Shown: positions 16,300-25,420, counted from the first letter of the stretch. The stretch: 51,153 nucleotides of DNA from an uncultured Spirochaetaceae bacterium (GCA_944389105.1 CALXLD010000034.1:1-51153), one strand, 5' to 3'. The notes: a model not told the origin generated them from the letters alone. A program made the numbers and translations.

Positions 16300-17664
16300 T
16301 CAGCAGCCTTTTACTGAGCATGAAGTCTTCTGTGGAGGAAGTGCGATTATTCTCTCCAGTTCTGGCTTCTTCTTGAGCTGTTCTTTAAGACCACGAGCAC
16401 GAGCCTTGTTCACATAATCCGGGTTCTCGAATGTATAGTGGAAATTTGTATGGATGTCATAAGTGCCGTTCATGAGAGCATATGCATCCTCTGTCATTAC
16501 AAGCTCTTCATCTGTCGGGATTACGAAAATCTTTACAGGGCTTTCATCCTTTGAGATGCATGTCTCCGCGTTGCGGCAGTGGGAAAGATCGTTCTTCTCC
16601 TTGTCAATCATGATTCCGAAGTTCTCAAGTCCTTCACAGGCACCATATCTGATATGTTCGCCCATCTCTCCGACGCCTGCTGTGAATACAAGTGCATCAA
16701 CTCTTCCGAGAAGCGCTGCATAAGCACCGATGTACTTCTTGATTCTGTGGATTTCCATATCAACGCCGAGCTGTGCTTTCTTGTCTCCGTTGAGAGCAGC
16801 CTGATGAACATCTCTTCTATCAGACATGCCACAGATACCGACAAGACCTGATTTCTTATTGAGATATGTATCCATGTCGCTTGCTGAAAGACCTGTGTTG
16901 TTGCAGATGTAAGGAATGATAGCCGGATCAAGATCGCCTGATCTTGTTCCCATAACAAGTCCCTCAAGCGGTGTGAGTCCCATTGATGTCTCAACACATA
17001 CTCCGTTCTTTACAGCACAGGCTGAAGCACCATTTCCGATGTGCATGATGATGACGTTTGTATCCTCATTCTTCTTTCCAAGAAGGAGTGCTGCACGCTT
17101 TGCACAGTAAAGGTGGCTTGTACCGTGGAAACCATAGCGGCGTACATTGTATTTTGTATACCACTCATAAGGAACAGCATACATGAAAGCCTCTTCAGGC
17201 ATTGTCTGGTGGAATGCTGTATCCATAACAATTGCGTGTGGGACATTCGGCATCAGCTTTCTTGCTGCTTCAATACCCATGATGTTTGCAGGCATGTGAA
17301 GAGGTCCAAGCGGGATGATTTCCTTAAGCTGCTCAACAACTTCATCTGTTACAAGTGTTGATTTCTTGAAAAGCTCTCCTCCATGGAGAACGCGGTGTCC
17401 TACAGCGCCTATCTCAGACAGTGATTTAATACAGCCATACTTCTCATCGACAAGCATCTTGAGTATCAGCTCTATAGCTTCTTTGTGTGTAGGGGATACA
17501 AAACGCTCTGTATATTTTTCCTTGCCGATTGAGTTCTGCTCGATTGTCGAGTATTCAAGACCAATGCGCTCTACAATACCAACACAGAGCACATCCTTCT
17601 CATCCCAGTCATATACCTGGTACTTCGCAGATGAACTGCCGCAGTTCAATGTAAGTATAACCAT
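16300..17664 (-). CDS. ackA: Acetate kinase
   Basis: Makes ATP and acetate from acetyl phosphate in fermentation. The 454-residue protein starts with [19 protein letters not shown] and has [42 protein letters not shown] and [13 protein letters not shown], all characteristic of the family. The core would end near residue 405; about 50 further residues follow ([18 protein letters not shown] to KTSCSVKGC), a Cys-containing extension beyond the usual ~400 residues. AGGAGAG precedes the ATG. A phosphotransacetylase gene is not adjacent. Confidence 0.96.
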   Translation of the reverse strand: MVILTLNCGSSSAKYQVYDWDEKDVLCVGIVERIGLEYSTIEQNSIGKEKYTERFVSPTHKEAIELILKMLVDEKYGCIKSLSEIGAVGHRVLHGGELFKKSTLVTDEVVEQLKEIIPLGPLHMPANIMGIEAARKLMPNVPHAIVMDTAFHQTMPEEAFMYAVPYEWYTKYNVRRYGFHGTSHLYCAKRAALLLGKKNEDTNVIIMHIGNGASACAVKNGVCVETSMGLTPLEGLVMGTRSGDLDPAIIPYICNNTGLSASDMDTYLNKKSGLVGICGMSDRRDVHQAALNGDKKAQLGVDMEIHRIKKYIGAYAALLGRVDALVFTAGVGEMGEHIRYGACEGLENFGIMIDKEKNDLSHCRNAETCISKDESPVKIFVIPTDEELVMTEDAYALMNGTYDIHTNFHYTFENPDYVNKARARGLKEQLKKKPELERIIALPPQKTSCSVKGC

Positions 17665-17793
17665 ATTTATTCTCTCCTGAATTACGCTAGGGAAAGGTAT
17701 CAGAAAAAGAGAGGAAAGTCACTATGATGAAATGATTTCCTTTATTTTTTCTTTAATCCTGACCAAAGTTCTGCATCCCGCGGTATCTCTTAT

Positions 17794-18822
17794 ATGAAAA
17801 AACTATTGGCAATGGCTGGAATCGTGCTTGTATCGCTTCCCCTTTATCCTGCAGTGCTGTCCACTTCTGGTGGTGGGGCCTTTTCCTTTGAGAATGCTGC
17901 CCTGAATTTCCTTTCGGGAAGGATTTATATGGATCTTGGCTTCCTTTCCTTCGGCGAGATCGGGCAGACAGGAATGATCAAGGCTTTTGATAACCCTCAT
18001 CTGCCTCTTTTTTCTTTAAGTCCGGAGACAGGAAAGCCCAAGGGAGATGAAGAGGGCAGGAATGGCTTTGTTTTCTCTTTTGAAGATTTCTCATTTGTCT
18101 ATTCAGCTGATGAAAGGAGTCTTGCCGGAGTCTTTTTCGGAAATGGAGGCTTTGAACTGGCAATGATGGCTGCTTCCGGCTGGGAAAAAAGCTATGGCTT
18201 TCATGAGGATCCTGCGAGAACTGTCTGCTATGATACTCTATACGGCGGTGTTGTGCTCTCCTGGGATTTCTTTAGTGTCAGAGGGCTTGTTTCGTATGCA
18301 GAGGAAATAGGATTCAGAGGATCGGCTTCAGCTGCTGTGGAATATAAGGATTATTCGCTTAGCCTGTCATATGGATCCTTGATTGCACTCTATGAAGATA
18401 GTCCGGACAGCACATTCGGAATAAGCGGGAGTTTCGGCGATGATGGTTTTCTGTTTGTTTTCTCCATGAATTATGGCTCTGTTCCCGTGTTCAGTGAGGA
18501 TTATCTTGTAAGAGAAGCATATGCTGCTGCAAGGCTGGATCTTGGTTCTTTTCTCCTCTATTCGGAGATGGAGACCTCTTTTACCAGAAGCGGGAAAAGG
18601 CGCCATGATGAGAGTTTCTTTCTGGACTTGTCGTACCTAGTGCTTGGTTATGGAAGCGATGGCCTTGTCCTTGCTGTTGATTTCGGACATTTTGCACTGG
18701 GATATAAAGATGGTTCTCCATTCGTCTCAATGGAGTATGAAATGGAGGGAAATGGCTTCAGCTTTCTTGCTGAGGTTTCCACTGATGGTGGTTTTGACCT
18801 TGCAATCAGAGTTCATCTCTGA
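17794..18822 (+). CDS. Exported beta-rich protein of unknown function
   Basis: 342 residues with a Sec signal peptide (MKKLLAMAGIVLVSLPLYPA). The mature part is full of alternating aromatic and small residues and strand-turn patterns (FFSVRGLVSYAEEIGFRGS, YKDYSLSLSYGSLIALY, LGYGSDGLVLAVDFGHFAL) and ends in FDLAIRVHL, compatible with an outer-membrane beta-barrel. No known family is recognised. There is no convincing Shine-Dalgarno before the ATG. It converges on murB with a 17-base overlap and no hairpin between them. Confidence 0.7.
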   Translation: MKKLLAMAGIVLVSLPLYPAVLSTSGGGAFSFENAALNFLSGRIYMDLGFLSFGEIGQTGMIKAFDNPHLPLFSLSPETGKPKGDEEGRNGFVFSFEDFSFVYSADERSLAGVFFGNGGFELAMMAASGWEKSYGFHEDPARTVCYDTLYGGVVLSWDFFSVRGLVSYAEEIGFRGSASAAVEYKDYSLSLSYGSLIALYEDSPDSTFGISGSFGDDGFLFVFSMNYGSVPVFSEDYLVREAYAAARLDLGSFLLYSEMETSFTRSGKRRHDESFFLDLSYLVLGYGSDGLVLAVDFGHFALGYKDGSPFVSMEYEMEGNGFSFLAEVSTDGGFDLAIRVHL

Positions 18823-19699
18823 AAGAACCGAGAATGGTTATCGAGGTATCCAGTTCAATCCCAAGCTTTTCCTTTATGGTCTTTCTTCCACGCTGTATCA
18901 GCGTGTAGATTTCCTGAGAGCTGCATCCTGGATATGTGAGTATTGAATTCGGCTGGTACTCTGAGAATTCTGCTCTGCTACCGTTTTTCCCCGTAAGTCC
19001 TGCGAGTTTTATAGCTTCTGAAGCTTTCATGGTCCTGCTGTCACGGAAAATCTCCCCGGAGAATCTTCTTGATGGTGGAATGTACATCTTTTCGACGTAT
19101 TTCTCCTTCCTTTCGCGCGCTTCGGCTGAAGCTCTGGAAGGAGTCAGCCTGAGAGCTACAGAGAGAATAAGGCAGTCTGTCAGGAATGTTCCCCTGCTGA
19201 AGAAATCATAGAAGAACGGTCTTCTGTGTATTTCGCCATTCAGCGTAAGGTAGTCTGCATAAAAGAACATATCGGATATCGATCTGCTGTTCGCGGAGGC
19301 ATTTACAGTAACAGCTCCTGCGATTGTCCCGGGTATCCCTGCAATCTCCTCTAGCCCTATCAGATTATGGTCTATTGCCTGGTTTATGACGTTATCAAGT
19401 GTTTCACCGGAGGAGGCTATCAGGAGATCACCTTTTATTGACATGCCTTTCATGCCGCAGGCAGAAAGCACAAGACCAGGGATCCCTTCATCCGAGACCA
19501 GAAGGTGGGTCCCTGCACCGATCACGGTTACGGAAAGTCCTTTTGCATATGCCATTTCCAGAGCATTGATTGCATCATAGGCATTCCCAGGTTCTGCATA
19601 ATACTCAGCTTTTCCTCCTGTAGAGAAGGAAGAATGCTTTTTCATGTCCATATTTTCCGTAATTGCAAAGCAACTGAGTTTCTGTCTTGTAGATACCAT
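18806..19699 (-). CDS. murB: MurB-like UDP-N-acetylenolpyruvoylglucosamine reductase, catalytic residues altered
   Basis: 297 residues. The FAD-binding half is well conserved: HSSFSTGGKAEYY, VIGAGTHLLVSDEGIPGLVLS, GLEEIAGIPGTIAGAVTVNA. The end KTIKEKLGIELDTSI also matches MurB. By eye against S. aureus MurB, however, the YRxS motif reads FFSR, the catalytic Ser of CGSVF reads Glu (SGEIF), and the Glu before xRIIG reads Ser (DTSITILG). All three catalytic positions seem replaced, so reductase activity is doubtful or the chemistry differs. The gene has an extended -10 six bases before ATG and no Shine-Dalgarno. The homology call is sure; the function is not. Confidence 0.8.
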   Translation of the reverse strand: MVSTRQKLSCFAITENMDMKKHSSFSTGGKAEYYAEPGNAYDAINALEMAYAKGLSVTVIGAGTHLLVSDEGIPGLVLSACGMKGMSIKGDLLIASSGETLDNVINQAIDHNLIGLEEIAGIPGTIAGAVTVNASANSRSISDMFFYADYLTLNGEIHRRPFFYDFFSRGTFLTDCLILSVALRLTPSRASAEARERKEKYVEKMYIPPSRRFSGEIFRDSRTMKASEAIKLAGLTGKNGSRAEFSEYQPNSILTYPGCSSQEIYTLIQRGRKTIKEKLGIELDTSITILGSFRDEL

Positions 19700-19705
19700 G
19701 GCTGA

Positions 19706-19714
19706 ATTATAGCA
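19706..19714 (-). promoter_or_regulatory. Extended -10 promoter of murB, possibly leaderless
   Basis: TGCTATAAT on the minus strand, with TATAAT ending six bases before the murB ATG. No good -35 is needed for an extended -10. The predicted start point falls on the ATG. Confidence 0.5.
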
Positions 19715-19752
19715 GAATGGAAGTACAGAAACAGTCTTTTAATCGATTCTTG

Positions 19753-19782
19753 TTGAGATTAAGAGCCGATTAGGAATATTAT
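19753..19782 (+). promoter_or_regulatory. Promoter of cysS
   Basis: TTGAGA, 18-base spacer, TATTAT at 19777-19782. The ATG at 19781 lies within the -10, which supports 19802 as the real start. Confidence 0.5.
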
Positions 19783-19801
19783 GTCTTTTCAAGGAGGGCT
19801 T

Positions 19802-21205
19802 ATGAAGCTATATAACACAATGTCGAGGCGTATCGAGGATTTTGTTCCCATTGTTCCGGGTCAGGTCTCGATGTACTGTTGCGGCCCTACAGTTTATAAC
19901 TATGCGCATATTGGCAATCTCAGAACATACATCTTTGAGGATATTCTCAAGAGGACTCTTCGCCGTGCTGGATACAGTGTAAAGCATGTAATGAATATTA
20001 CTGATGTCGGGCATCTTACAGGTGATGGGGATGATGGCGAAGATAAGATGGAGAAGACGGCCAGGGAAACTGGAAAGAGTGTCTGGGATATTGCGGCATT
20101 CTATACAGAGGCTTTCTTCAATGATGAGAAAGCTCTCAATATCATCAGGCCAGACATTGTCTGCAAGGCAACTGATCATATCCAGGATATGATTGATCTT
20201 ATCAAGAGGCTTGAAGACAGGGGGCATACCTACACTGCAGGGGGAAATGTTTATTTCTCCATTGATTCAATCGATGATTACGGCAAGCTTGCCCGTCTCA
20301 ATATAGATGAGCTTAAGAGCGGGGCAAGGATTGAAGTCGATTCAAATAAGAAGAATCCAAAGGATTTTGTTCTCTGGTTCACCAATTCCAAGTTTGCTGG
20401 GCAGGCAATGACATGGGATTCTCCATGGGGAAGAGGATATCCGGGATGGCATATTGAATGTTCTGCAATGTCAATGAAGTACCTGGGAGAGCATTTTGAT
20501 ATCCACTGCGGCGGAATAGATGCAATTCCTGTACATCATACAAATGAGATTGCCCAGTCTGAGGCAGCAACTGGAAAAACCTGGGTTAACTACTGGTGCC
20601 ATGGCGAGTTCCTGCTTATGGGGAACGCAAAGATGTCTAAATCCTCGGGAGGATTCGTGACTCTTCAGACTTTGATTGGCAAAGGCTATAATGCCCTTGA
20701 TTATCGCTATTTCTGTCTTACCGGACATTATAGAAGCCAGCTGAGATTCTCATACGATGCACTTGATGCTGCAAAGAGCGCAAGGGAAGGCATTATGGAG
20801 AGAATCGGACAGCTTAAGAAAGAGGCTGCCCCTGCAGATCAGCCTTCTTCCAAGGCAGAAGAATACATGAAGGCTTTTGATGAAGCCATGGAGAATGACC
20901 TTGGCGCACCTCAGGCACTTTCTCTTCTCTGGAAGATGCTTAAGGATGGGGAGCTTTCTGCCGCTGATAAGCTTGCAGCTGCTTACCATATGGATGAAAT
21001 TCTTGGTTTAGGACTGAAGGAAGCTGTAGCACAGAAGGCGGAAGCTGCAGGAACGGAAGAGGAAATGAAGCTTCTTGAAGAAAGAGCTCAGGCGAAGAAA
21101 GCAAAGGATTTCAAGAGAGCTGATGAGATACGCGACGAGCTTAAACGGAGGGGATATATTGTCAAGGATACTCCTTCAGGTGCGATTCTTGAGCGAATTG
21201 TGTAA
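19802..21205 (+). CDS. cysS: Cysteinyl-tRNA synthetase
   Basis: Class I aminoacyl-tRNA synthetase that charges tRNA-Cys. I choose ATG 19802 (467 residues), which has AAGGAGGGC directly upstream, over an earlier ATG at 19781. Seen: YCCGPTVYNYAHIGNLRTY with the HIGH-type motif HIGN (36-39), WHIECSAMSMKYLG and GIDAIPVHHTNEIAQ with zinc ligands, and the KMSKS loop AKMSKSSGG. The C-terminal helical domain (LLEERAQAKKAKDFKRADEIRDELKRRG) is typical. It is followed after 27 bases by the ECF sigma gene, probably in one transcript. Confidence 0.97.
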   Translation: MKLYNTMSRRIEDFVPIVPGQVSMYCCGPTVYNYAHIGNLRTYIFEDILKRTLRRAGYSVKHVMNITDVGHLTGDGDDGEDKMEKTARETGKSVWDIAAFYTEAFFNDEKALNIIRPDIVCKATDHIQDMIDLIKRLEDRGHTYTAGGNVYFSIDSIDDYGKLARLNIDELKSGARIEVDSNKKNPKDFVLWFTNSKFAGQAMTWDSPWGRGYPGWHIECSAMSMKYLGEHFDIHCGGIDAIPVHHTNEIAQSEAATGKTWVNYWCHGEFLLMGNAKMSKSSGGFVTLQTLIGKGYNALDYRYFCLTGHYRSQLRFSYDALDAAKSAREGIMERIGQLKKEAAPADQPSSKAEEYMKAFDEAMENDLGAPQALSLLWKMLKDGELSAADKLAAAYHMDEILGLGLKEAVAQKAEAAGTEEEMKLLEERAQAKKAKDFKRADEIRDELKRRGYIVKDTPSGAILERIV

Positions 21206-21232
21206 CCTTTTGCGGAGCTGAGTGTTAATAAT

Positions 21233-21766
21233 ATGGAGATAAAGAGCACTGACCGAGATGATTTCAGACGCATCTACGATGAGAATTATCATCTTCTGAT
21301 ACAGGTGATTATGCACATCGTATATAACATTGAAATCGCAGAAGATCTCACGCAGGAAGCCTTTGAGAGGTTCTATGTTAAAAACATGACCTTTCCCAGT
21401 GCAGATGATGCCAAGTACTGGCTGATAAGGGTAGCCAAGAATCTTGCGCTCAATCATGTAAGGCGCAACAAGCGTGAGATAGAGATGGTGGAAAAGGCCA
21501 GGCATAATCCATCGCTTTCCGCTGAGATGCGAGATGCATCGCAGGCAGCTGTGGAGGCAGATGAAAAGAGGGCGGTGAGAATGGCTATTGAAAGCCTGCC
21601 GGAGAACCTTAGGATGGTTATTCAGCTTAAGGAATATTCCGGACTGGATTATAAGGCGATAGCTAAGGTGCTTGGTATTTCCGAGACTAATGTAAAGGTG
21701 AGGGTTTACAGGGCCAGGAAGAAGCTTGAAGAGGCCCTTTCTACGGAGGATAGGGATGTGTATTGA
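21233..21766 (+). CDS. ECF-type RNA polymerase sigma factor
   Basis: 177 residues. Region 2 is seen in YNIEIAEDLTQEAFERFY and YWLIRVAKNLALNHVRRNKR; region 4 in LPENLRMVIQLKEYSGLDYKAIAKVLGISETNVKVRVYRARKKL. It would direct transcription of a small stress or envelope regulon. Its 3' end overlaps the start of an anti-sigma gene by 11 bases, the usual pairing. There is only a distant GGAG before the ATG, so translation may depend on read-through from cysS. No autoregulated promoter is obvious upstream. Confidence 0.92.
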   Translation: MEIKSTDRDDFRRIYDENYHLLIQVIMHIVYNIEIAEDLTQEAFERFYVKNMTFPSADDAKYWLIRVAKNLALNHVRRNKREIEMVEKARHNPSLSAEMRDASQAAVEADEKRAVRMAIESLPENLRMVIQLKEYSGLDYKAIAKVLGISETNVKVRVYRARKKLEEALSTEDRDVY

Positions 21767-22304
21767 TTCGCAGATGCTGTCAGCTTATCTCGATGGAGAG
21801 CTTCCAGAGCCATACAGGACACAGGTGGAGGAGCACCTTGAACACTGCGCGGCTTGCCGGAAGCATCTTGAGGATATGAAAGCTCTGGATAAGAGAATCC
21901 TGGACGCGGCTTTTTCGGAGGAGCTTCTGTTGCGTAATAAAGACAGGATTTACTCGCTTCTCGATAAGAAGTACTTCCAGAGCGGCAAGAAGGTCAGCTT
22001 TATCCGAAGACGCCTGGAGATATCGTTGCCGTCGTTGATTACTGCGGCGGCAGCGGTTGTCTTCATCTTTATCGGCGGCTTTATGTTCTTCGGGACATCA
22101 GCAGAGCAGACTGAGGATATTCTTCCATCCTTTGCGCTTCAGGCTGACAGTTCCAATGTCCACTATGTCTCTGATACTGCAGGTCTTGATAATTATACGC
22201 TTGAAGAGATACTTCAGTATCTTGACAGTAAGGGCTACAATGTGGATATCTCGATAAAAGGTCTACAGCCTCTTGATACTACAGTATCGGAGGATGCTGA
22301 ATAA
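21756..22304 (+). CDS. Zinc-finger anti-sigma factor
   Basis: 182 residues from ATG 21756 with GGAGGA upstream; an earlier in-frame start at 21726 lies deep in the sigma gene and is less likely. The N-terminal ZAS domain has H-x3-C-x2-C (HLEHCAAC), followed by helices, one transmembrane segment (LITAAAAVVFIFIGGFMFFG), and a ~70-residue external part. It should bind and hold the sigma factor encoded just upstream at the inner membrane. The outer part has no recognisable sensor domain. Overlap with the sigma gene implies coupled synthesis. Confidence 0.88.
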   Translation: MCIDSQMLSAYLDGELPEPYRTQVEEHLEHCAACRKHLEDMKALDKRILDAAFSEELLLRNKDRIYSLLDKKYFQSGKKVSFIRRRLEISLPSLITAAAAVVFIFIGGFMFFGTSAEQTEDILPSFALQADSSNVHYVSDTAGLDNYTLEEILQYLDSKGYNVDISIKGLQPLDTTVSEDAE

Positions 22305-22337
22305 AACGCCTAGCCATTGGGGATTGGAGATAGGTGT

Positions 22338-22361
22338 GCAGGTCGCTTGACCTGCTTTTTC
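22338..22361 (+). terminator. Terminator of the sigma/anti-sigma transcript
   Basis: Stem GCAGGTC/GACCTGC with GCTT loop, five T and CTTT following. Confidence 0.9.
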
Positions 22362-22362
22362 T

Positions 22363-22647
22363 TTATCTGAAGGCTGCCTGAAACAGTGCATCGTCTTCCG
22401 GAAAATGGGTTACAAAACCTATTGCTATTTCATGCCCGGTTGCTTCTATGATCCGTCTTGCACCTGCTTCCCCGAATGCTCCGCATAGCTCGATTGCTGT
22501 ATATCCCTCATTTTTAAGGCGTACTGCAGCAGAACAAGCTTCCTCGATATCCTTCACGCCGATCATCCTGGTCTCTTCAGAAGAGGAGAACCGTACATCA
22601 TCCTTTCCGGAGCTGTACGGTCCCATTATCATGAATGCGTATTTCAT
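22363..22647 (-). CDS. Small DUF6506-like protein
   Basis: 94 residues starting MKYAFMIMGPYSSG, with AVRLKNEGYTAIELCGAFGE and GARRIIEATGHEIAIGFVTH. From memory this pattern fits the DUF6506 family of small cytosolic proteins; the function is unknown. The start codon overlaps the glgA stop by one base (TAATG), so it is translated with glgA. No signal peptide or metal motif is seen apart from a single Cys. Confidence 0.75.
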   Translation of the reverse strand: MKYAFMIMGPYSSGKDDVRFSSSEETRMIGVKDIEEACSAAVRLKNEGYTAIELCGAFGEAGARRIIEATGHEIAIGFVTHFPEDDALFQAAFR

Positions 22648-24104
22648 TACATCCTCGAATAGAGATCCTTGTAGATCTCAGCCGATTTCTTCCATGACCA
22701 GTCTTCTTCCATTCCTCTCTTCTGCATATGCTCCCAGAGCTCATGGCGGCTGTACCAGATCCACTCTGCATGCTTTATCCTGTCAAGCAGATCTCCTCCT
22801 GTATAGTTGTGGAATGAGAATCCTGTGCCTTTGTCATCATATTCATTGAATGGTTTGACAGTATCTTTCAGTCCTCCGATTTCATGGACGATAGGAATCA
22901 TGCCATAGCGCAGAGAGATAAGTTGTGTCAATCCACATGGTTCAAATGCAGAAGGAACGAGGATTGCATCTGCTCCTGAATAGATTCTGTGCGCAAGTGC
23001 ATCTGAATATGTTATTACAGCTCTTACTTTATCTGGATACTTGCCCTGATAATAGCGGAACATGTTCTCATAGTACGGCTCGCCTGTTCCAAGGACTATC
23101 AGATTGACATTGAGGGAAAGAATCTGATCCATTACCTGATCGATGATATCAAGGCCCTTCTGATCCGTGAGGCGTGAAACTATTGCAAGGGTAAGGACAT
23201 CAGGATTCTCAGGAAGTCCCAGTTCCTTCTGCAATGCGACCTTATTCTTCTTTCTCTTTGATTTCCTGTCCTTGATAGAATAGTTGTTCTTTATGTTCTT
23301 ATCTGTCTTTGGATCCCATACTTTGTAATCTATGCCATTGATGATTCCCCAGAGTCTCTCATGCCTCCATTTCAGGATATCTTCAAGGCCCTCTCCAAAC
23401 TCCGGTGTCTGTATTTCCCAGGCATAGCTGTTGCTTACAGTCGTTATGTAATCAGAGTAGACGAGGCCGCCCCTCATCATTGTGCAGTTCCAGTCATTCT
23501 TCGGTATTGATCTGTCCTGATATGGACTGACAAGAAGTCCTGGTTCGAATACTTCATCAGGAAGTGCGGAAACCCATCTTATATGCCCTACATCCCATTC
23601 TCCTTTGAAACGGATGTTGTGGATTGTGAATACTGTCCTTATTCCCCTGAAGAACGGATCTCCCTGGAAGACTGTATTGAGGTAGACCGGAATAAGGGAA
23701 GTCTGCCAGTCATGGCAATGGATTATGTCCGGCCTGAACCCGATGAGGGGGAGTGCAGAAAGCACAGCCTTGGAGAAATATGCGAATCTCTCCAGATCCT
23801 GATACAGATCGTAATAAGGTACAAGACCTCCGAAATACTGTTCGTTATCTATGAAATAATAGGTTATTCCATCATGCTCAAGGCGATGCACGCCTACATA
23901 TATCCTGTTATCCATCTGGAAATAGTAGATGCATTCCATCTTCTCTCTCCATTCTGGCTTTATTGCATGGTAATTCGGAATAATCACACGGATATCATAT
24001 TCATCTTTATCAAAAGCCTGTGGAAGGCTCCCAACTACATCAGCAAGCCCTCCTGTTTTTACAAACGGCACACACTCTGAAGCAGCAAAGAGTATCTTCT
24101 TCAT
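22647..24104 (-). CDS. glgA: Glycogen synthase (ADP-glucose type, GT5)
   Basis: Extends alpha-1,4-glucan chains from ADP-glucose. Start chosen at ATG 24104 (485 residues) because GGAGG is six bases upstream of it but abuts the earlier ATG at 24110. N-terminal KTGGLADVVGSLP binds the nucleotide sugar; HCHDWQT, TIHNIRFKGEW, VSRLTDQKGLD and PSAFEPCGLTQLISLRYGMIPIV follow in order. The C-terminal half contains an inserted Lys-rich stretch (SIKDRKSKRKKNK). A perfect TATAAT sits at 24132-24137 on this strand. Other glg genes are not nearby. The poly-G promoter of the divergent lipoprotein lies in the same intergenic region. Confidence 0.95.
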   Translation of the reverse strand: MKKILFAASECVPFVKTGGLADVVGSLPQAFDKDEYDIRVIIPNYHAIKPEWREKMECIYYFQMDNRIYVGVHRLEHDGITYYFIDNEQYFGGLVPYYDLYQDLERFAYFSKAVLSALPLIGFRPDIIHCHDWQTSLIPVYLNTVFQGDPFFRGIRTVFTIHNIRFKGEWDVGHIRWVSALPDEVFEPGLLVSPYQDRSIPKNDWNCTMMRGGLVYSDYITTVSNSYAWEIQTPEFGEGLEDILKWRHERLWGIINGIDYKVWDPKTDKNIKNNYSIKDRKSKRKKNKVALQKELGLPENPDVLTLAIVSRLTDQKGLDIIDQVMDQILSLNVNLIVLGTGEPYYENMFRYYQGKYPDKVRAVITYSDALAHRIYSGADAILVPSAFEPCGLTQLISLRYGMIPIVHEIGGLKDTVKPFNEYDDKGTGFSFHNYTGGDLLDRIKHAEWIWYSRHELWEHMQKRGMEEDWSWKKSAEIYKDLYSRM

Positions 24105-24192
24105 TCTCATCCTCCAATATCAACATTATTGATTATACCGCTACTTAATACTGAAGCATAGGAAACTTTTATCAAAAAAATGAAGAAATCCC

Positions 24193-24223
24193 TTGACAAA
24201 ATAGAACCGGGGGGGGGTAGGCT
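24193..24223 (+). promoter_or_regulatory. Poly-G promoter, probably phase-variable (locus 2)
   Basis: TTGACA (24193-24198), AAATAGAACC, a run of nine G (24209-24217), then TAGGCT (24218-24223) in the -10 position. The spacer is again 19 bases. The -10 is weak (T, A and last T only). The lipoprotein ATG is 33 bases downstream. Confidence 0.7.
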
Positions 24224-24256
24224 GTCTATAGAAAAATTTTCGGAGGAAAAAACAAG

Positions 24257-25420
24257 ATGAAGAAAACTATTCTTGTTACTTTGGTCGCAGCGATGATGCT
24301 TTTTGCATTTGTTGCTTGTGATAGCAATGCGGGCTATCCTGTCCTTAGAGATACAGGAATTGCGACGACAACAACTGAATATCTTGTAGGAGAAGAAATC
24401 AATCCTGCAGATTTCACCTTTGTTGCATATAATTATGATGGGACTACAAGGGAAATTCCTGCAGCGGATGTAAAACTTGTTTCAGGCGATACAGAAGATG
24501 CCGGTGATGTTTCTCTTAAGTTTTCTTGGAATGGAATTACATTTGATGGAAATGTGACAGTTTATGCAGTTGACAGCATTGAAGTTGATGCTACTAATGC
24601 TTCAGAAAAAGTATATTATACAACAACTGATGCTGATTATAAGAAAGTTGATCTTGATGGAGTTGTTATCACTGCAAAGTATACCGTTGATGGTGTAGAG
24701 AAGACAAAAATTGTTGATTCTTCCCTTGCAACAGGGGCAATTGCTGATTGGGAGACTGCTGATGATGAGGCAACAGTAACAGTAACTTTTGCAACGAAAA
24801 CAGATGAGTATTCTGTTGCTCTTGAAGAGAATTTGATTTCTTCAATAACATTTTCGGTTGCAGATGCAACAAAGAAGTATTATGTAGATGACTCCGTTAC
24901 AGCTGCAGCATTTAAGATGGTTGGAAAGATGCTGAATGGTGAGGAGAAAACATTAGTTGCTGGTACAGACTATAAGTATTACAACGCGACTTCACAGAAC
25001 TATGAATTGAGTGCTCCTGCTGTTGATTCTTCAAAAGCCTCTACAATTACTGTTAGAGCTAAGTATGTTGGTGATGATGGTGTTGTTGGGCTTACAAGAG
25101 AAGGCTATCAGGCCAACATTGTAATTAACGAAGATAGGGTTGTAGGAATTATTGTTGATTCTTCTGCTCTCACAAGTACTCCAATTGATACAAAGAATAC
25201 GAATGGTTATGGCCTCACTGTAAATTATGAAATGGAGAGTGGCAAGAAGGGTGATAGCCTCACATATAATGCTGCAGAAGACGGTTTTACTGTAACTCCT
25301 GATGAGTTTAAGTCAAAGGATAACAATGGTTCTTATGAAGTTGGTGACAGAGTACAGATTACTGTAATTGCGGGAAGCTATACAGAGACTGTCCAGACAA
25401 CTCTTGTAGCAAAAATCTGA
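24257..25420 (+). CDS. Surface lipoprotein with Ig-like repeats
   Basis: 387 residues. Lipoprotein signal peptide MKKTILVTLVAAMMLFAF ends in the lipobox FVAC (Cys21). The rest is built of beta-sandwich modules of 75-90 residues with bacterial Ig-like features (EYLVGEEINPADFTFVAYNYDG; VYYTTTDADYKKVDLDGVVI; KKYYVDDSVTAAAFKMVGK), low in Cys and rich in Thr, Val, Asp. The modules resemble Big_3-type domains that bind surfaces or sugars. GGAGGAAAAAAC precedes the ATG. With the poly-G promoter this is a candidate phase-variable surface antigen. Specific function unknown. Confidence 0.85.
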   Translation: MKKTILVTLVAAMMLFAFVACDSNAGYPVLRDTGIATTTTEYLVGEEINPADFTFVAYNYDGTTREIPAADVKLVSGDTEDAGDVSLKFSWNGITFDGNVTVYAVDSIEVDATNASEKVYYTTTDADYKKVDLDGVVITAKYTVDGVEKTKIVDSSLATGAIADWETADDEATVTVTFATKTDEYSVALEENLISSITFSVADATKKYYVDDSVTAAAFKMVGKMLNGEEKTLVAGTDYKYYNATSQNYELSAPAVDSSKASTITVRAKYVGDDGVVGLTREGYQANIVINEDRVVGIIVDSSALTSTPIDTKNTNGYGLTVNYEMESGKKGDSLTYNAAEDGFTVTPDEFKSKDNNGSYEVGDRVQITVIAGSYTETVQTTLVAKI

